Source: an uncultured bacterium
GTDB taxonomy: Bacteria; Cyanobacteriota; Vampirovibrionia; Gastranaerophilales; Gastranaerophilaceae
DNA length: 64,000 nucleotides
Assembly: GCA_905215335.1 (NCBI GenBank)
Contig: CAJMPQ010000003.1
Location: forward strand, 178,363 to 242,362
Direction: 5' to 3'
Shown: piece by piece, positions 1 to 8,810 of the stretch
Layout: each line of letters begins with the position of its first letter
Numbering within the stretch: position 1 is the first letter of the stretch
The notes under the pieces: model-generated
What the model was told of the DNA's origin: nothing
The model's input: only the letters and a program-made list of their open reading frames with translations
Databases searched by the model: none
Position numbers and translations under genes: made by a program

Positions 1-1697
1 ATTCTTTCGCCACTGTCAGATAACAATGCACGAATTCTACCACATGCAGTACCTACAACAATACAGTTACCAGCTCTTAAAGTACCATTTTGAACTAGTA
101 ATGTTGCAACAGGTCCTTTACCTTTATCTAAGTTTGCTTCAATTACAACACCTGAAGCTTCAGCCTTAGGATTAGCTTTCAAATCTTGAATATCTGCAAC
201 AAGCAGAATGTATTCTAATAATTCATCAATACCTGTACCTTGAAGTGCTGAAACTTTAACTGTAATAGTGTCACCACCCCAATCTTCAGGCACTAACCCG
301 TGTTCTGTTAATTGTTGTAATACTTTATCTGGATTTGCTCCAGGTTTATCAATCTTGTTAACAGCTACAATAATTGGAATTTCTGCAGCTTTAGCGTGGT
401 TAATAGCTTCAATTGTCTGAGGCATAATACCATCATCAGCAGCAACTACAAGAATCGCAATATCTGTAGCTTTTGCACCACGGGCACGCATTTCTGTGAA
501 AGCTTCGTGACCTGGAGTATCTAAGAATACAATTTTCTTTTCATTCTTATCTCCAAGATAAACTGTATAAGCACCGATAGACTGAGTAATACCTCCAACT
601 TCTGATGCAACAATCTTATGTTTTGAAGCACGAATACTATCTAATAATGTAGTTTTACCGTGGTCTACGTGACCCATAATACTAATAACCGGTGCACGCT
701 TTTTCAATAATTTTTTATCTACTTCAGATAAAGCTTTAGCTTTTTCTTCTTTTTCCAATTCTTGTTCAATATAAGCGTCCAAATCTTCATCTAGAACTTC
801 TAAACCGTATTCTGCACAAACCTTTTTAATAACATCAACGTCAATCAATTGGTTTACAGTAGCCATAACGCCATTCAACATTAAGAACTTCACAATTTCA
901 GCCGGAGTTTTCTTAATCTTGTCAGACAATTCTGAAATAGTCATAGCTTGGTTTACTACAATTTGTTTTACTTCTTCTACAGCTTCTACCTTTTGAACTT
1001 TTTTCTTATGGTGTTGTGCTGCAGCTTTTTCTAAAGAAATTCTTTCTTGTTCTTCCTTCTTAGAGTTAAAATCTTTATCTTTCTTCTTACCATCAGATTT
1101 ACGTTTTACAGGACCTTTATTTTCATAGATATCTTGTGGAATAATTCTACGTTGTAAAGGTTTTTTATTTGCAAAATCTTTACCTTCTGATGCGTTTGTT
1201 GTTTTTTGAGATTTTTCACCTTTTGAACCGAATTTTTTATCTCCAGCTTGACCATTTTTAACAAAAGTTTTCTTTGCTGGTCGTTCTTGTTTTTCTGCAG
1301 TTTCCCCTTCTGGTTTTACAGGTTTGCGAGGAGCTCTGCGAACGATTTCCAAGCGACTTACAGGTTTTACAACTTCAACTTTTGGTCTTTCAACTTTTTC
1401 GATAAGCGGAGTTTTAACTTCTACCTTTTTTTCAACAGGTTTTTCTTCTTTAACAACTTCTGGTTCTGCAACTTCAACAGGTTTTGCCTTTTTTACAACA
1501 AAAGCTTTTGGCTTTTTAGTTTGTTTAACGCCACCTTCAGCAAGAAATTCTTTCAATCTTTTTATTTGATCAACAGTTACAGTACTCGAATGAGTTTTCT
1601 TTACTACACCTAACTGTGCAAACTTTTCTATAACTTCCTTACTTGGAAGCCCAAGTTCTTTTGCTAATTCACTTATTCTAACTGTTTCGTAACTCAT
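1..1697 (-). CDS. infB: Translation initiation factor IF-2, 3' end cut off by window edge
   Basis: About 565 N-terminal codons are visible; the gene continues beyond position 1. IF-2 is the GTPase that brings initiator tRNA to the 30S subunit. The N-terminus begins MSYETVRISELAKELGL, an IF2_N helical domain. A long Lys/Glu/Pro-rich linker follows, then a second IF2_N-like segment, then the G domain with GHVDHGKTT (P-loop, near residue 340), DTPGHEAF (G3) and NKID (G4). The ATG at 1697 lies inside the 3' end of ylxR, overlapping it by 20 nt, and has an AAGGA site 10 nt upstream. The gene is therefore translated within the prfA-ylxR-infB operon. Identification is certain; only the C-terminal domains are unseen. 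Confidence 0.97.
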   Translation of the reverse strand, partial: MSYETVRISELAKELGLPSKEVIEKFAQLGVVKKTHSSTVTVDQIKRLKEFLAEGGVKQTKKPKAFVVKKAKPVEVAEPEVVKEEKPVEKKVEVKTPLIEKVERPKVEVVKPVSRLEIVRRAPRKPVKPEGETAEKQERPAKKTFVKNGQAGDKKFGSKGEKSQKTTNASEGKDFANKKPLQRRIIPQDIYENKGPVKRKSDGKKKDKDFNSKKEEQERISLEKAAAQHHKKKVQKVEAVEEVKQIVVNQAMTISELSDKIKKTPAEIVKFLMLNGVMATVNQLIDVDVIKKVCAEYGLEVLDEDLDAYIEQELEKEEKAKALSEVDKKLLKKRAPVISIMGHVDHGKTTLLDSIRASKHKIVASEVGGITQSIGAYTVYLGDKNEKKIVFLDTPGHEAFTEMRARGAKATDIAILVVAADDGIMPQTIEAINHAKAAEIPIIVAVNKIDKPGANPDKVLQQLTEHGLVPEDWGGDTITVKVSALQGTGIDELLEYILLVADIQDLKANPKAEASGVVIEANLDKGKGPVATLLVQNGTLRAGNCIVVGTACGRIRALLSDSGER

Positions 1698-1932
1698 CTA
1701 GTAACTGTCCTTTCAATTCGTTTGGTACAGAGGCTTTTAGATGTTTTTCTAATCTATTTTTCTTAAATGCGGCCTCTATACAAGCCTTATTATAGCAAAG
1801 ATATACAGATCTGCCAAATGTTACAGAATTTGGGTTTATGACAACGTTTCCTGATTGGCTATCTGCTGTGATCTTTATAAGTTCATCTCTATTTTTTACT
1901 TGCCAACAACTAACGCAACGTCTTTCTGTCAC
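1678..1932 (-). CDS. ylxR: YlxR/RnpM family RNA-binding protein (DUF448)
   Basis: An 84-residue protein of the YlxR family, small basic proteins encoded just before infB in many bacteria and reported to bind RNA and RNase P. It starts TERRCVSC, with the family's paired cysteines, and has the conserved FGRSVYLC (usually GRGAYLC) and a C-terminal basic helix. The start is GTG at 1932, with AGAGG 6-7 nt upstream. It follows prfA by 9 nt and overlaps infB by 20 nt. The usual upstream neighbour nusA is absent; prfA takes its place. Confidence 0.9.
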   Translation of the reverse strand: MTERRCVSCWQVKNRDELIKITADSQSGNVVINPNSVTFGRSVYLCYNKACIEAAFKKNRLEKHLKASVPNELKGQLLDELRNS

Positions 1933-1941
1933 TAATAACCT

Positions 1942-3024
1942 CTACTGTTCTTGTGCTAGTTTTTCCAACTTTAACTTTTGATCATATTCAACCAACAAGT
2001 CGATAAGTTCATCTAACTCACCATCAATAACTGTCCATACATTCAAATTATGATTCAATCTATGGTCAGTTAAACGGCCTTGAGGGAAATTATAAGTTCT
2101 AATACGTTCACTTCTATCACCAGAACCAACTTGTGAGCGTCTTAAATCTGTAATTTCTTTTGTTTGTTTTTGAACTTCCATATCATAAAGTTTTGCTTTT
2201 AAGATTTCCAAAGCTCGTTCTTTGTTTTGTAATTGAGAACGTTCTTCTGTACAGAAAATCATAATCCCTGTAGGTTTATGGAATACTCTTGCTGCAGTTT
2301 CTACTTTATTAACGTTTTGACCACCAGCACCACCAGATCTAGCGGTTGTTATTTCCACATCATTCATATTCAAGTTAACTTCAACATCATCAACCTGTGG
2401 CATTACTGCAACTGTAGCTGTTGAAGTATGAACACGACCTTGAGATTCTGTAGCTGGAACCCTTTGAACTCTGTGAACACCAGATTCATATTTCAAACGT
2501 GAATATATACTGTCACCTTTCATTGAAATAATAACTTCAGAAACTCCGCCAGCTTCACAATCTGTTTTACTTAAAATCTGAGTTTGCCAACCCATTTTAT
2601 CTGCGTAACGTAAGTACATACGCATCAAATCTCCGGCAAAAATATTAGCTTCATCGCCACCGGCACTACCACGAATTTCCAACATAATATCTTTATCATC
2701 CATTGGATCTCGAGGTAATAATAACACTTTCATCTTTTCTTCAAATACCGGCAATTTAGCTTCATTCGCTTCAATTTCAGATTTCAAAAATGCACGCATT
2801 TCTTCGTCTTTTTCTGAATGCAACATTTCTTTTGCATCAGCAATTGCATCTGAAGTTTCTTTCCATTCATAATAAAGATTAACTGTTTCTTCCATTGATT
2901 TTCTTTGTTTTGAAAGATCACGGAATTTATTATAATCTTGAATTACTGCCGGATCTGATAAAGTTTCACCTAATTCTTTATATTTCTTCTCTATTTGAAG
3001 TATTTTATCTAACATATCTTTCAT
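1942..3024 (-). CDS. prfA: Peptide chain release factor 1
   Basis: A 360-residue class I release factor, the normal length for RF1. It recognises UAA and UAG and triggers peptide release. The GGQ catalytic loop is present (SGGAGGQNVNKVETA). The codon-recognition tripeptide appears as PAT in RVQRVPATESQGR, the RF1 type (RF2 has SPF). It is the first gene of a prfA-ylxR-infB unit. The start at 3024 has no Shine-Dalgarno. Instead a TGA-TATGAT extended -10 ends exactly 6 nt before the ATG, so the mRNA is probably leaderless. Confidence 0.96.
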   Translation of the reverse strand: MKDMLDKILQIEKKYKELGETLSDPAVIQDYNKFRDLSKQRKSMEETVNLYYEWKETSDAIADAKEMLHSEKDEEMRAFLKSEIEANEAKLPVFEEKMKVLLLPRDPMDDKDIMLEIRGSAGGDEANIFAGDLMRMYLRYADKMGWQTQILSKTDCEAGGVSEVIISMKGDSIYSRLKYESGVHRVQRVPATESQGRVHTSTATVAVMPQVDDVEVNLNMNDVEITTARSGGAGGQNVNKVETAARVFHKPTGIMIFCTEERSQLQNKERALEILKAKLYDMEVQKQTKEITDLRRSQVGSGDRSERIRTYNFPQGRLTDHRLNHNLNVWTVIDGELDELIDLLVEYDQKLKLEKLAQEQ

Positions 3025-3039
3025 ACTTGCATCATATCA
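3025..3039 (-). promoter_or_regulatory. Extended -10 promoter, leaderless start of prfA
   Basis: On the minus strand TGA-TATGAT (TATGAT at 3036-3031) is followed by GCAAGT and then the ATG. A TTGTAT lies 17 nt upstream of the -10. Transcription would be expected to start at or within a base of the start codon. No purine-rich ribosome site is present. Confidence 0.6.
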
Positions 3040-3093
3040 AGAACATGAAAAATATACAAACTACAGCGTAAAATATTATAACATTTGACGTTT

Positions 3094-4014
3094 TTAATGA
3101 TTTTTTAACTTGTTTTCACGTCTCAATTCTTCAATTTCTTCTCGAATTTCTATAGATTTTTGAGTTAATTGATTATAAACTTGAGAATTTATTTCGCCAC
3201 CAATAAGAAGTAAAATTGAAGTATAATAAAGCCAAATCATTAAAATAAAGAAAGCACCAATTGTACCATATACTAAGTTATATGTACTCAAATTATTTAC
3301 ATAAATTGAAAATCCCCAAGAACCAACTAACCAAAATGTTGTAAAAAACACAGTTCCAGGTAATGCACTTCTTCTTTTAAAAGCTTCATTTCCTCTTAAA
3401 TCAGGTAATATATAATAGCTTAAAAAGGCCATTACATACAAAGCCAAAAACGCAACCGGCCAACGTAATGTCAAAATAGTTATTGCAATGCCACGAGACA
3501 TATTGAAATGCGCAACTAAAAACATAACAATAACTTTACCAAAAATGATTATGTTAATAGTTAAAAATAGTACCAATACATTTACAAAAACCATTAAAAA
3601 AGATAATGCTCTTGTGTATATAAAACTTCTTGTTTCCTCAACTTTATAAGCTCTATTTAAACCTTTTAAAACAACCGCAACACCATTGGTTGATAAAACG
3701 ATAGTTGTTATTATACCAATTATCGCCAGCAATCTTCCGTGGTTAAAAATCATAGTTTCTTCAAGAACTGATTTCAACAAGTTCATCGCTTGATGCGGCA
3801 TAATTGTTGATAAAACGTGTAAAATTGAATCTAAATAAGAACGATTACCTAACCATCCAAAAACAGCCATAAGGAAAAGCATAAATGGGAAGATTCCAAC
3901 AACAAGCATAAATCCCATTTCGGCAGCCATACCATAAAAATCATTTTTTATGATTGACTTTATTAGCCTAACTAAAGCTCTTATACATTTATTTTTTAGA
4001 AGTTTCTTTATCAT
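3094..4014 (-). CDS. YihY/BrkB family inner-membrane protein
   Basis: A 306-residue polytopic membrane protein of the YihY/virulence factor BrkB family (once annotated as RNase BN). It has about six hydrophobic helices, the N-terminal amphipathic region with AAEMGFMLVVGIFPFMLFLMA, and the family's C-terminal part (LVYGTIGAFFILMIWLYYTS) followed by a charged cytoplasmic tail. The ATG overlaps the nrnA stop as ATGA, so the two are translationally coupled. The molecular function of the family is unresolved. Confidence 0.88.
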   Translation of the reverse strand: MIKKLLKNKCIRALVRLIKSIIKNDFYGMAAEMGFMLVVGIFPFMLFLMAVFGWLGNRSYLDSILHVLSTIMPHQAMNLLKSVLEETMIFNHGRLLAIIGIITTIVLSTNGVAVVLKGLNRAYKVEETRSFIYTRALSFLMVFVNVLVLFLTINIIIFGKVIVMFLVAHFNMSRGIAITILTLRWPVAFLALYVMAFLSYYILPDLRGNEAFKRRSALPGTVFFTTFWLVGSWGFSIYVNNLSTYNLVYGTIGAFFILMIWLYYTSILLLIGGEINSQVYNQLTQKSIEIREEIEELRRENKLKNH

Positions 4015-4979
4015 AATCCTTGTTTAGAAATCTCTTCCAATACCAATTTAACAGCATTATCAACGCTCGCTTTTATCACCGCTCCTGCAGCTAACTTATG
4101 CCCGCCACCGCCAAAAGATGAGCAAACTTGAGCAATATTAACATTTTTACTACGCATTGATAATTTTGAAGTTGATGAATTTAACTCTTTCACCACAAAA
4201 GCTATCTCTGTTGATTCGATGGCTCTCAACTTTTCAGTCAAACCATCTGTAAAATCTTCACCGTTATTGTTAAATTTTTCCAAATCTTTTTTATACACAG
4301 TTGTATATGCAATTTTATTATCATTTGAAAACTTTGCTTTATTTACACAATAACTTTGGAATAAAACCATATCCTTAGAATTTGATTCATAACATTTTTG
4401 ATAAATTTCGGAAGGTTCAACTCCATAAGACAACATTTTACCAGCATATTCCATTGTTCTTTGCTTCGTATTAGAAAACTTAAAACAACCTGTATCTGTA
4501 ACTATACCTGTATATAAACAAACCGCAGTTTCGTAAGAAATTTTCCAACCTAAAGTGATTGCAATACCAACTAAAACTTCAGCAGTTGCAGAAGCAAAAG
4601 GTTCAATAATATTAATATTTCCATATCCTACATTTGTTTCGTGATGATCAATATTAATAGTTGCCTTTGCTTTATTGAAAAGCACCTGTGCGTCACCACA
4701 TCTATCCAAAGCGGCAACATCCAAATTTATTACCAAATCATATTCTCTGGACAAATCAATATTTTCAATATCTTTAACTTCATCTATATAAGGTAAAAAT
4801 TGATATGTTGTAGGAATTTTTGATACAGCAACCATATCACATTTCTTCTTATAGTTGTCTTTTATCAAAGAAAATAATCCACACATAGAACCCAATGTAT
4901 CACCATCAGGATTTATATGAGATACTAATAATACATTTTTAGAGTTTTTTATGCTAATATCTAATTGCTCTATGGTCAT
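4011..4979 (-). CDS. nrnA: DHH/DHHA1 phosphoesterase, NrnA-like (nanoRNase / pAp phosphatase)
   Basis: A 322-residue DHH-family protein. It shows SHINPDGDTLGS (metal-binding motif I), the eponymous DHH in NIDHHETN near residue 110, and the C-terminal DHHA1 glycine-rich motif GGGGHKLAAGA. Family members degrade short oligoribonucleotides and dephosphorylate 3'-phosphoadenosine 5'-phosphate. The start at 4979 lacks a Shine-Dalgarno and sits 6 nt after a TGC-TAAAAT extended -10. It is divergent from dciA and coupled to yihY downstream. Confidence 0.92.
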   Translation of the reverse strand: MTIEQLDISIKNSKNVLLVSHINPDGDTLGSMCGLFSLIKDNYKKKCDMVAVSKIPTTYQFLPYIDEVKDIENIDLSREYDLVINLDVAALDRCGDAQVLFNKAKATINIDHHETNVGYGNINIIEPFASATAEVLVGIAITLGWKISYETAVCLYTGIVTDTGCFKFSNTKQRTMEYAGKMLSYGVEPSEIYQKCYESNSKDMVLFQSYCVNKAKFSNDNKIAYTTVYKKDLEKFNNNGEDFTDGLTEKLRAIESTEIAFVVKELNSSTSKLSMRSKNVNIAQVCSSFGGGGHKLAAGAVIKASVDNAVKLVLEEISKQGL

Positions 4980-4994
4980 TACTTGATTTTAGCA
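4980..4994 (-). promoter_or_regulatory. Extended -10 promoter, leaderless start of nrnA
   Basis: Minus-strand TGC-TAAAAT (TAAAAT at 4991-4986) is followed by six bases, CAAGTA, and the ATG. TTGAAT lies 18 nt upstream of the -10. No Shine-Dalgarno is possible in the gap. Confidence 0.6.
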
Positions 4995-5016
4995 CAAAAA
5001 ATATTCAATATTCAAT

Positions 5017-5355
5017 ATGAAAAAAATTTTATACACAAAATTTCAATATATGGATGAAATAATTGCAAAACTGATGGAAAAAGCTGAAATCAGAAAAGCA
5101 ATTACAAGAAGTAATTTGTGCAAATTCTGGAGAAAAGTTGCAGGTGAAAAATTTGCACAAAACTCTAAACCTTATTCAATGATTAAAGGGTCCATTATGG
5201 TTATTGCGTGTAAAACCCCAACCGTAGCACAAGAACTAATGCTAAGAAAAACACAACTTCTAGTAAAATTCAAACCGTACGTGGAATCTTTAAATATGAA
5301 ACTTACAGATTTAAGATTTGATGCAAAAAAATGGGTTGAAGAACCCAAAGAATAA
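5017..5355 (+). CDS. DUF721/DciA family protein
   Basis: A 112-residue protein of the DUF721 family, which includes DciA, the ancestral loader of the replicative helicase in bacteria without DnaC or DnaI. The core is visible: a helical start (MDEIIAKLMEKAEI), LCKFWRKVAGEKFAQNSKPYSMIKGSIMVIAC, and the VAQELMLRKTQLLVKF helix. These are the conserved W, the strand pair and the QEL helix of the family. It stands alone between the divergent nrnA and the convergent tadA. A helicase-loading role is inferred from the family. Confidence 0.8.
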   Translation: MKKILYTKFQYMDEIIAKLMEKAEIRKAITRSNLCKFWRKVAGEKFAQNSKPYSMIKGSIMVIACKTPTVAQELMLRKTQLLVKFKPYVESLNMKLTDLRFDAKKWVEEPKE

Positions 5356-5360
5356 AACAT

Positions 5361-5795
5361 TTACTTACATCTCAAATCTTTAAAAAATTTTTCCAATAAT
5401 TTATCACATTCGTTTTCGTTTAAACCACCGTATACATTCAACTTTGAACCAGTAGACAAACTTCTCAAATCTATTTTTGAACTAAAAGCACCATAATTAA
5501 CATCAAAACTACCAAAATATAGATTTTTTATTCTTGATTGCAAAATAGCCCAACCACACATAGGACAAGGTTCTAATGTTACATACATATCACAATCATC
5601 TAATCGCCAATTATTTAAAACTTTCTCAGCTTTGCGTATTGCAACAATTTCCGCATGTGAAGTCACATCATTATCTTTTTCTTTTTGATTAAAAGCTGAA
5701 GCAATAACTTCACCATCCTTAACTATTACAGCTCCAACCGGGATTTCACCTTTTGAATTTTGAGCTTCTTTTATCGCTAAATCCATATAGTTCAT
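5361..5795 (-). CDS. tadA: tRNA-specific adenosine deaminase
   Basis: A 144-residue zinc deaminase that converts A34 of tRNA-Arg(ACG) to inosine. The zinc and catalytic motifs are intact: TSHAEIVAIR (HAE) and LEPCPMCGWAIL (PCxxC). The start is placed at 5795, where the ATG overlaps the histidine-kinase stop as TAATG and gives MNYMDLAIKEAQ, the normal family N-terminus. An upstream in-frame start at 5834 would add 13 residues within the kinase gene. It is the third gene of the response regulator-kinase-tadA unit. Confidence 0.93.
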   Translation of the reverse strand: MNYMDLAIKEAQNSKGEIPVGAVIVKDGEVIASAFNQKEKDNDVTSHAEIVAIRKAEKVLNNWRLDDCDMYVTLEPCPMCGWAILQSRIKNLYFGSFDVNYGAFSSKIDLRSLSTGSKLNVYGGLNENECDKLLEKFFKDLRCK

Positions 5796-7477
5796 TATTG
5801 TTCTTCCGCTATATTCAATGTAATCGTTGCACAAAATCCGAATTCATCATTTGATGATAATGTAATAGAACCTTCCATAGCTTCAACCAAACCTTTAACA
5901 ATAAATAAACCCAAACCTGTCCCTCTTGTTGTTCTTGTCATATTATCATCTAATCGTACAAATTTTTGAAATAATGTATTTAATTTTTTTTCTGAAATTT
6001 TATCACAAGAATTTTTTACTTTAATAATAGCTTTCCCTTTTTTAACAAAAGTTTCAACAATAATAGGAGTTTCAGGATATGAATATTTTATTGCATTTTC
6101 GTACAAATTAACAAAAACTTGTTCCAAACGTCCTTTATCTGCAAATACTTGAGGGAAATTTTTATCTAAGGATACAACAATATCCCTACCATCTTTCTTT
6201 CGAAGCAACAATTCTGCTTGCTCAAAAACTTCACCAAGCCACACAGGACCATTTTCAGTTCGTAAACGCATTCCTTCTATATCTGGGATTGTTAATAAAT
6301 CTTCAATCAAACGTTTTAAACGTTCTGATTGCTCTTTAATAATTCTAAGTGATTTCTGCTTTGTTTCTTCATCAATAATAATATCTTGCCTCATTAAACG
6401 CGAAGTATATCCTTGAATACTTGTCAATGGCGTTCGTAACTCATGACTAACAGTATCTAATAAATTAGAACGAAATTCATTTAGTTCTTTTAACTCTTTA
6501 TTTTTACGTTTTAATTCTAAATATGACTTATGAATTTCTGAGGCCATATTGTTAAATTCATTTGCTAAAAATACGATTTCATACGGAGTAAAAGATGTCG
6601 TCAATAATCTTATTTGACGTTGATAATTACCTTTAGATAAAGCAATAACAGCTTTAAACAATTGTCGTATATTAATATATAAATAATAAATATAAAAACC
6701 TATCAATACCATCATTGATAATATTGCTGCTAATACAGATAAGATTATTTTTACCCTATTATCAATAATTGCGTGTTTTGCAATATTTTCTGTAGTATTA
6801 ACAACAATTGTAAAATTCGGATTATTTCGATGTAAATAAACAATTGGTCTATTCTTTTCATCTCCGAAAAGCACCGGGTCCTCTATAATCAAATCTTTTG
6901 GTAATAAATCTAAGGTTTCTTTAAAAGCATCAGGTGTAAAATTATGAGATGCGATTAAGTGATTATTTTCATCCATTATATAAATTTGTCTATTATCATT
7001 TTCCAACGACTTAAACAATTGATTATCTAAATTATTTGCATTATACGTAACAACTAAATAAGAACCATCTTTTAACTGTGTTGATAATATTGGCTGTTCA
7101 TTTAGCCTTGCATTATCTGTAATACTTTCCAATTCTTTTTGAGTTTTTACAATAACAATATCCTTACAATTTGGATATTTTTTTTCAACATCATCGATAA
7201 ACTTTTCTTTCTTTGCTCTTGTTGGTAAATATTCCAAGGCATCTGCAATTTGGGCTAATGTCATTTCATTAGTTTTTATATAAAAATCCATTTCATCTGA
7301 AACCATAGACGCAACTAATATCGCAGATTCTCTTAATTGGTGTCTTACAGATTGTTGGTTGATATTATTAATAATAAAACCACTAATAGACATTGGAATA
7401 ACAACTGCAATAAAAAACACTATTGCAATTTGTTCTATTATTTTTAATTTTTTTAGCCCATAACTATATTTTTTCAT
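5795..7477 (-). CDS. Membrane sensor histidine kinase
   Basis: A 560-residue two-component kinase. Membrane segments lie near residues 14-35 and 243-268 and flank a periplasmic sensor domain of about 205 residues. A HAMP-like linker follows. The HisKA phosphoacceptor is His345 (TVSHELRTPLTS), and the HATPase has its N-box around residues 457-465 (NLYENAIKY) and a GTGLGL box at 519-524. It lies 3 nt after its partner response regulator and overlaps tadA by one base. The signal sensed is not evident, since the sensor domain has no motif I recognise. Confidence 0.93.
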   Translation of the reverse strand: MKKYSYGLKKLKIIEQIAIVFFIAVVIPMSISGFIINNINQQSVRHQLRESAILVASMVSDEMDFYIKTNEMTLAQIADALEYLPTRAKKEKFIDDVEKKYPNCKDIVIVKTQKELESITDNARLNEQPILSTQLKDGSYLVVTYNANNLDNQLFKSLENDNRQIYIMDENNHLIASHNFTPDAFKETLDLLPKDLIIEDPVLFGDEKNRPIVYLHRNNPNFTIVVNTTENIAKHAIIDNRVKIILSVLAAILSMMVLIGFYIYYLYINIRQLFKAVIALSKGNYQRQIRLLTTSFTPYEIVFLANEFNNMASEIHKSYLELKRKNKELKELNEFRSNLLDTVSHELRTPLTSIQGYTSRLMRQDIIIDEETKQKSLRIIKEQSERLKRLIEDLLTIPDIEGMRLRTENGPVWLGEVFEQAELLLRKKDGRDIVVSLDKNFPQVFADKGRLEQVFVNLYENAIKYSYPETPIIVETFVKKGKAIIKVKNSCDKISEKKLNTLFQKFVRLDDNMTRTTRGTGLGLFIVKGLVEAMEGSITLSSNDEFGFCATITLNIAEEQ

Positions 7478-7480
7478 ATT

Positions 7481-8197
7481 CTACTCTTGAGCAAACGGAG
7501 TTAATTTATACCCTACATTTGTTACTGTATGAAGATACTTTGGTTCTTTTGCATTTGGTTCAATTTTATTTCTCAAACCACCCACATGAACCCTTAACAT
7601 TCTAACATCTTCATTACTATCATAGCCCCAAACTTCATCCAATAATGTTGCTAAAGTTACAGGATGATTGAAATGCTGTAATAAACAATATAATATTTCG
7701 AATTCTGTTGGAGTTAATTTTACTCTTTTATTAACAATCACAGCCTCTAATGATTCAGGGAAAATCTCAATATCCCCACAATGCAATATTTCATTAGACA
7801 ATGGAGATTCTTCAATACTTATATTATTACGTCTTAATAAAACTCTTATTCGCAATAAAACTTCCTGAATATCGAAAGGTTTTACCAAATAGTCATCCGC
7901 ACCACAATCAAAACCTGTAGTTTTATCATCAATAGTGCCTTTTGCTGTCAATAACAAAATAGGAATTGATAATTTTGCTTGTCTAATATTTTTACAAACA
8001 TCAAATCCATTCATTTTAGGCATCATTACATCTAATAAAATCAAATCATAAGTGTTATTTAAAGCTTTGTTTAAACCTTCTAAACCATCTTTTGCTGTAT
8101 CAACAAAATACCCGCTACTTCTAACATCAAATTCTAAAAGTTCTCTGATTTCATCGTCATCATCAACTATTAAAATTCTTTTTTGCATTTCTTCCAT
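7481..8197 (-). CDS. OmpR/PhoB-family response regulator
   Basis: A 238-residue two-domain regulator. The receiver has the acidic pocket VDDDDE, phosphoacceptor Asp56 (LILLDVMMPKMNG) and the LLTAKG lysine. The C-terminal winged helix shows VKLTPTEFEILYCLLQH and VRMLRVHVGGLRNKIEP, the OmpR/PhoB signature. The ATG at 8197 has GGGAG 6 nt upstream. It pairs with the downstream kinase. Its targets are unknown. Confidence 0.94.
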   Translation of the reverse strand: MEEMQKRILIVDDDDEIRELLEFDVRSSGYFVDTAKDGLEGLNKALNNTYDLILLDVMMPKMNGFDVCKNIRQAKLSIPILLLTAKGTIDDKTTGFDCGADDYLVKPFDIQEVLLRIRVLLRRNNISIEESPLSNEILHCGDIEIFPESLEAVIVNKRVKLTPTEFEILYCLLQHFNHPVTLATLLDEVWGYDSNEDVRMLRVHVGGLRNKIEPNAKEPKYLHTVTNVGYKLTPFAQE

Positions 8198-8279
8198 ACA
8201 ACACTCCCTTTATTTAGGTTCATTTTACAAAACAAGAATTATTTTTTCAACATAATATAAAGATTTATAATAAATATAA

Positions 8280-8310
8280 AAAAAGGTGTACCACTATAGT
8301 ACACCTTTTT
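8280..8310 (-). terminator. Intrinsic terminator after the DUF212 gene
   Basis: A perfect 12-bp stem, 8280-8291 (AAAAAGGTGTAC) with 8299-8310, and a 7-nt loop. It ends in a T run in the minus direction and closes the rsgA-ispA-DUF212 operon ahead of the response regulator. Confidence 0.8.
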
Positions 8311-8333
8311 CTAAACGTTATATTAAAATTTTA

Positions 8334-8810
8334 TTATCCCAACACAAACCAATGGAATCCGTAAGCAAAACAAACACCAAACAATGCGCCTACAAAAACT
8401 TCTAACGGTGTGTGTCCCAATAATTCTTTCAATTTACCACCTGCAGCTTGCATATCGTGATGATAAAAATCATCCATCATCCTATTTAAACATGCAGCAG
8501 TTTTCCCAGCAGCACGACGCAAACCTGCAGCGTCATACATAATAATTAAAGAAACACCCAAAGATACTGCAAAAATAATAGAATCATAACCTTGTAAAAT
8601 ACCTACCATTGTAGATAAACCCATTACTCCTGCAGAGTGAGAACTTGGCATTCCACCTGTAGTTGAGAATATTTTAAAATTAACTTTTTTGCTTTTTATA
8701 GTGAACAAAATAAACTTAATAACTTGTGCACAAAAAGCTGATGCTACACCACAAATAATTACTTCATATCCATTATTTGCAATAGTAGATCTAAATAAAT
8801 CTAATAACAT
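8334..8810 (-). CDS. DUF212 (YuiD-like) membrane protein of the divergent PAP2 superfamily
   Basis: A 158-residue membrane protein. It carries the DUF212 core TTGGMPSSHSAGVMGL and a later YDAAGLRRAAGKTAACLN and LKELLGHTPLEVFVGALFG, corresponding to the histidine and arginine motifs of vanadium haloperoxidase/PAP2-like phosphatases. Three to four hydrophobic helices are visible. The ATG at 8810 overlaps the ispA stop by one base. Lying directly after a prenyl diphosphate synthase, it may act on a polyprenyl (pyro)phosphate, but that is inference from context. Confidence 0.85.
   Translation of the reverse strand: MLLDLFRSTIANNGYEVIICGVASAFCAQVIKFILFTIKSKKVNFKIFSTTGGMPSSHSAGVMGLSTMVGILQGYDSIIFAVSLGVSLIIMYDAAGLRRAAGKTAACLNRMMDDFYHHDMQAAGGKLKELLGHTPLEVFVGALFGVCFAYGFHWFVLG

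Noticed and set aside
1248..1613. Two plus-strand ORFs rich in Phe/Ser/Thr
   Set aside because: They lie opposite the Lys/Glu/Pro-rich linker of infB and are antisense shadows without ribosome sites.
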